A stretch of 64,000 nt of DNA, taken from Reticulitermes speratus. Taxonomy: Eukaryota; Arthropoda; Insecta; Blattodea; Rhinotermitidae. The position numbers and the translations under genes were made by a program. Position 1 is the first letter of the stretch, and the number at the start of each line of letters is the position of its first letter. The notes below the pieces were generated by a model. It worked only from the letters and a program-made list of their open reading frames with translations, was not told the DNA's origin and ran no database searches. Positions 62,723 to 64,000 of the stretch are shown here, piece by piece. The stretch is from positions 34,221,478 through 34,285,477 of the forward strand of contig JAJKFL010000006.1 of the NCBI GenBank assembly GCA_021186555.1, given 5' to 3'.

Positions 62723-64000
62723 CATGCACAACCTAATTAATTTTAAATGCATTACATATTAAATAATGAAAATCCATTCACTATTTCACCTACATAGGAG
62801 GAGGAGACACTGATGAAAAACATTCTACAATGTTACTTCAAATTATGTCTAAATAAATTCAAAGTTATGCCTGTCTTCATGTCCATATAAGTCTCCCCTT
62901 ATAATTTCGCATGGCACAGGTTTCTAGTTCTACAGATCTATTACTATTAGTGCTATTTTCTTTCTTTGAGGGGGGTAGAATTTACAGTTTAATTAGTTTC
63001 TGAACACAGTAAATTTGTTACATATGACATCAAAGTTACACATCACCATGTTAATAATTACAGATGCACAAAAAGCACACCACACATAGTGGGTAGGTAT
63101 GTTTAAGCTATATCTCAGTACCAAATTTCACATGCAAAGTTCCAACAGTTCATTAGCAATACCCATCAAAGAGAAAATAAAATAAAATATGCAACTGCAA
63201 TGTTGTTATTTTACATTTTACAAAAACATTGGGTTAAAAAAAGCTGCATACTTTTCCAAGATATATTACCATACATCATTTCAGGCCCCTAAAGTAAATA
63301 GCACTATTGTTGCTTGGGCCTCATACATTTGTGTTTCTGCCATGCTGTTACTATTGATTGTATGAAATTACTATGGAATTCAATTTGTGAATTGTGTTAC
63401 ATACTTAAATCATGTAAGCATACAACATCAATATACACAATCATTCCTTCTACACTGGAAGTGTAAATAAAATATTTCATTTGCTACTAGCATGGTAATG
63501 CAGAAAAGTTAGCAATCAGTAGGCTGTACCATCCTGTATCCTAGCAAAGGCACTACAATCAAGCACTGTATCTTCCCCTAACCAGACAAGAATTGTCTAT
63601 ATGGGTTTTCCTTCTTTTGTAGCAAAGATTGTCATTTGGATTTTCCTCAGCAAAGGGCTTTCCCCAAGCAGAACTCATAAAGCCATCTCACAGATCTGCC
63701 TATACACTGTGTTGTTATTACTGATTACAGGAAATTAAAAAAAAAATCATTAAGGCAGGCTCCAGTTGTATAACTTTCATACTAAGTTTTGTGAAAATTG
63801 CACAACTGGTTCAGAAGTTGAAATGGGGGGACATACAAACAGCATGATGATCTCATAAGCCTACCACGTTTCCTTTCATGGAAGGAAGGAATGCTTTTCA
63901 TATCAGTTTTGTGAAAATTAACCATTTCAAAATATGACCTCATAATGCTTTATTACAAAGTATTACTTATCTGTAGTTGATTAAGCAGAAGACACAAAAG
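62723..64000. other. AT-rich stretch, no gene seen
   Basis: No ORF, repeat family or RNA gene that I can support. Confidence 0.5.

Noticed and set aside
49811..64000. Search for a thioesterase domain downstream of the ACP.
   Set aside because: No open frame with a GYSxG-type elbow or other thioesterase motif was seen. Very short exons cannot be excluded by eye.
1..64000. CRISPR arrays, operons, ribosome binding sites, rRNA genes.
   Set aside because: None seen; the sequence is eukaryotic with spliced exons.

Overview
This window reads as insect nuclear DNA. It holds a many-exon gene with GT-AG introns, AT-rich introns and flanks, and many tRNA-derived SINEs, mariner, Tigger/pogo and Harbinger transposons and non-LTR retrotransposons. 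A cockroach or termite is my best guess from the repeat style, but that is inference from memory.

The only host gene I can support is a fatty-acid-synthase-type megasynthase on the + strand from 691 to 49810. I assembled 27 exons (5,567 nt, about 1,855 residues plus a stop). All have AG acceptors and GT donors, and every phase matches its neighbour. The window opens inside an intron, so the start of the ketosynthase (KS), including its cysteine nucleophile, lies upstream. Visible domain order is KS (C-terminal part), malonyl/acetyltransferase (MAT), dehydratase (DH), degenerate methyltransferase, enoylreductase (ER), ketoreductase (KR), acyl carrier protein (ACP). The frame stops right after the ACP and a polyadenylation signal follows 40 bases later. 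No thioesterase domain is visible in the remaining 14 kb. The MAT also lacks the malonyl-binding arginine (Cys instead) and has GLSLGD instead of GHSLGE. This looks like a specialised FAS paralogue or an animal FAS-like polyketide synthase rather than the housekeeping enzyme.

The introns are crowded with mobile DNA. They hold a decayed minus-strand mariner (13.6-14.7 kb), several LINE fragments (12-12.9, 15.2-16, 16.5 and 17.5-17.9 kb) and a mariner split by Harbinger-type elements (24.8-27.9 kb). They also hold a SINE (28 kb), another mariner relic (28.9-29.6 kb), a 175-bp Tigger-like MITE (30.4 kb), an 81-bp minisatellite (35.5 kb), a further mariner (38.7-40 kb), a nearly intact Tigger (42.7-44.9 kb), a LINE relic (47-48 kb) and an internally deleted Tigger (48.5-49.5 kb).

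Downstream of the gene (49.9-64 kb) I see only repeats and unassigned AT-rich sequence. These include a nearly intact mariner inserted in one copy of a tandem duplication whose other copy keeps the empty site, a 5'-truncated LINE, a SINE carrying a 368-bp insertion with a complete hammerhead-ribozyme-like fold, a second copy of the 175-bp MITE, a LINE with a SINE inserted between 14-bp target-site duplications, and a fold-back element. Three decayed hammerhead-like relatives lie elsewhere in the window.
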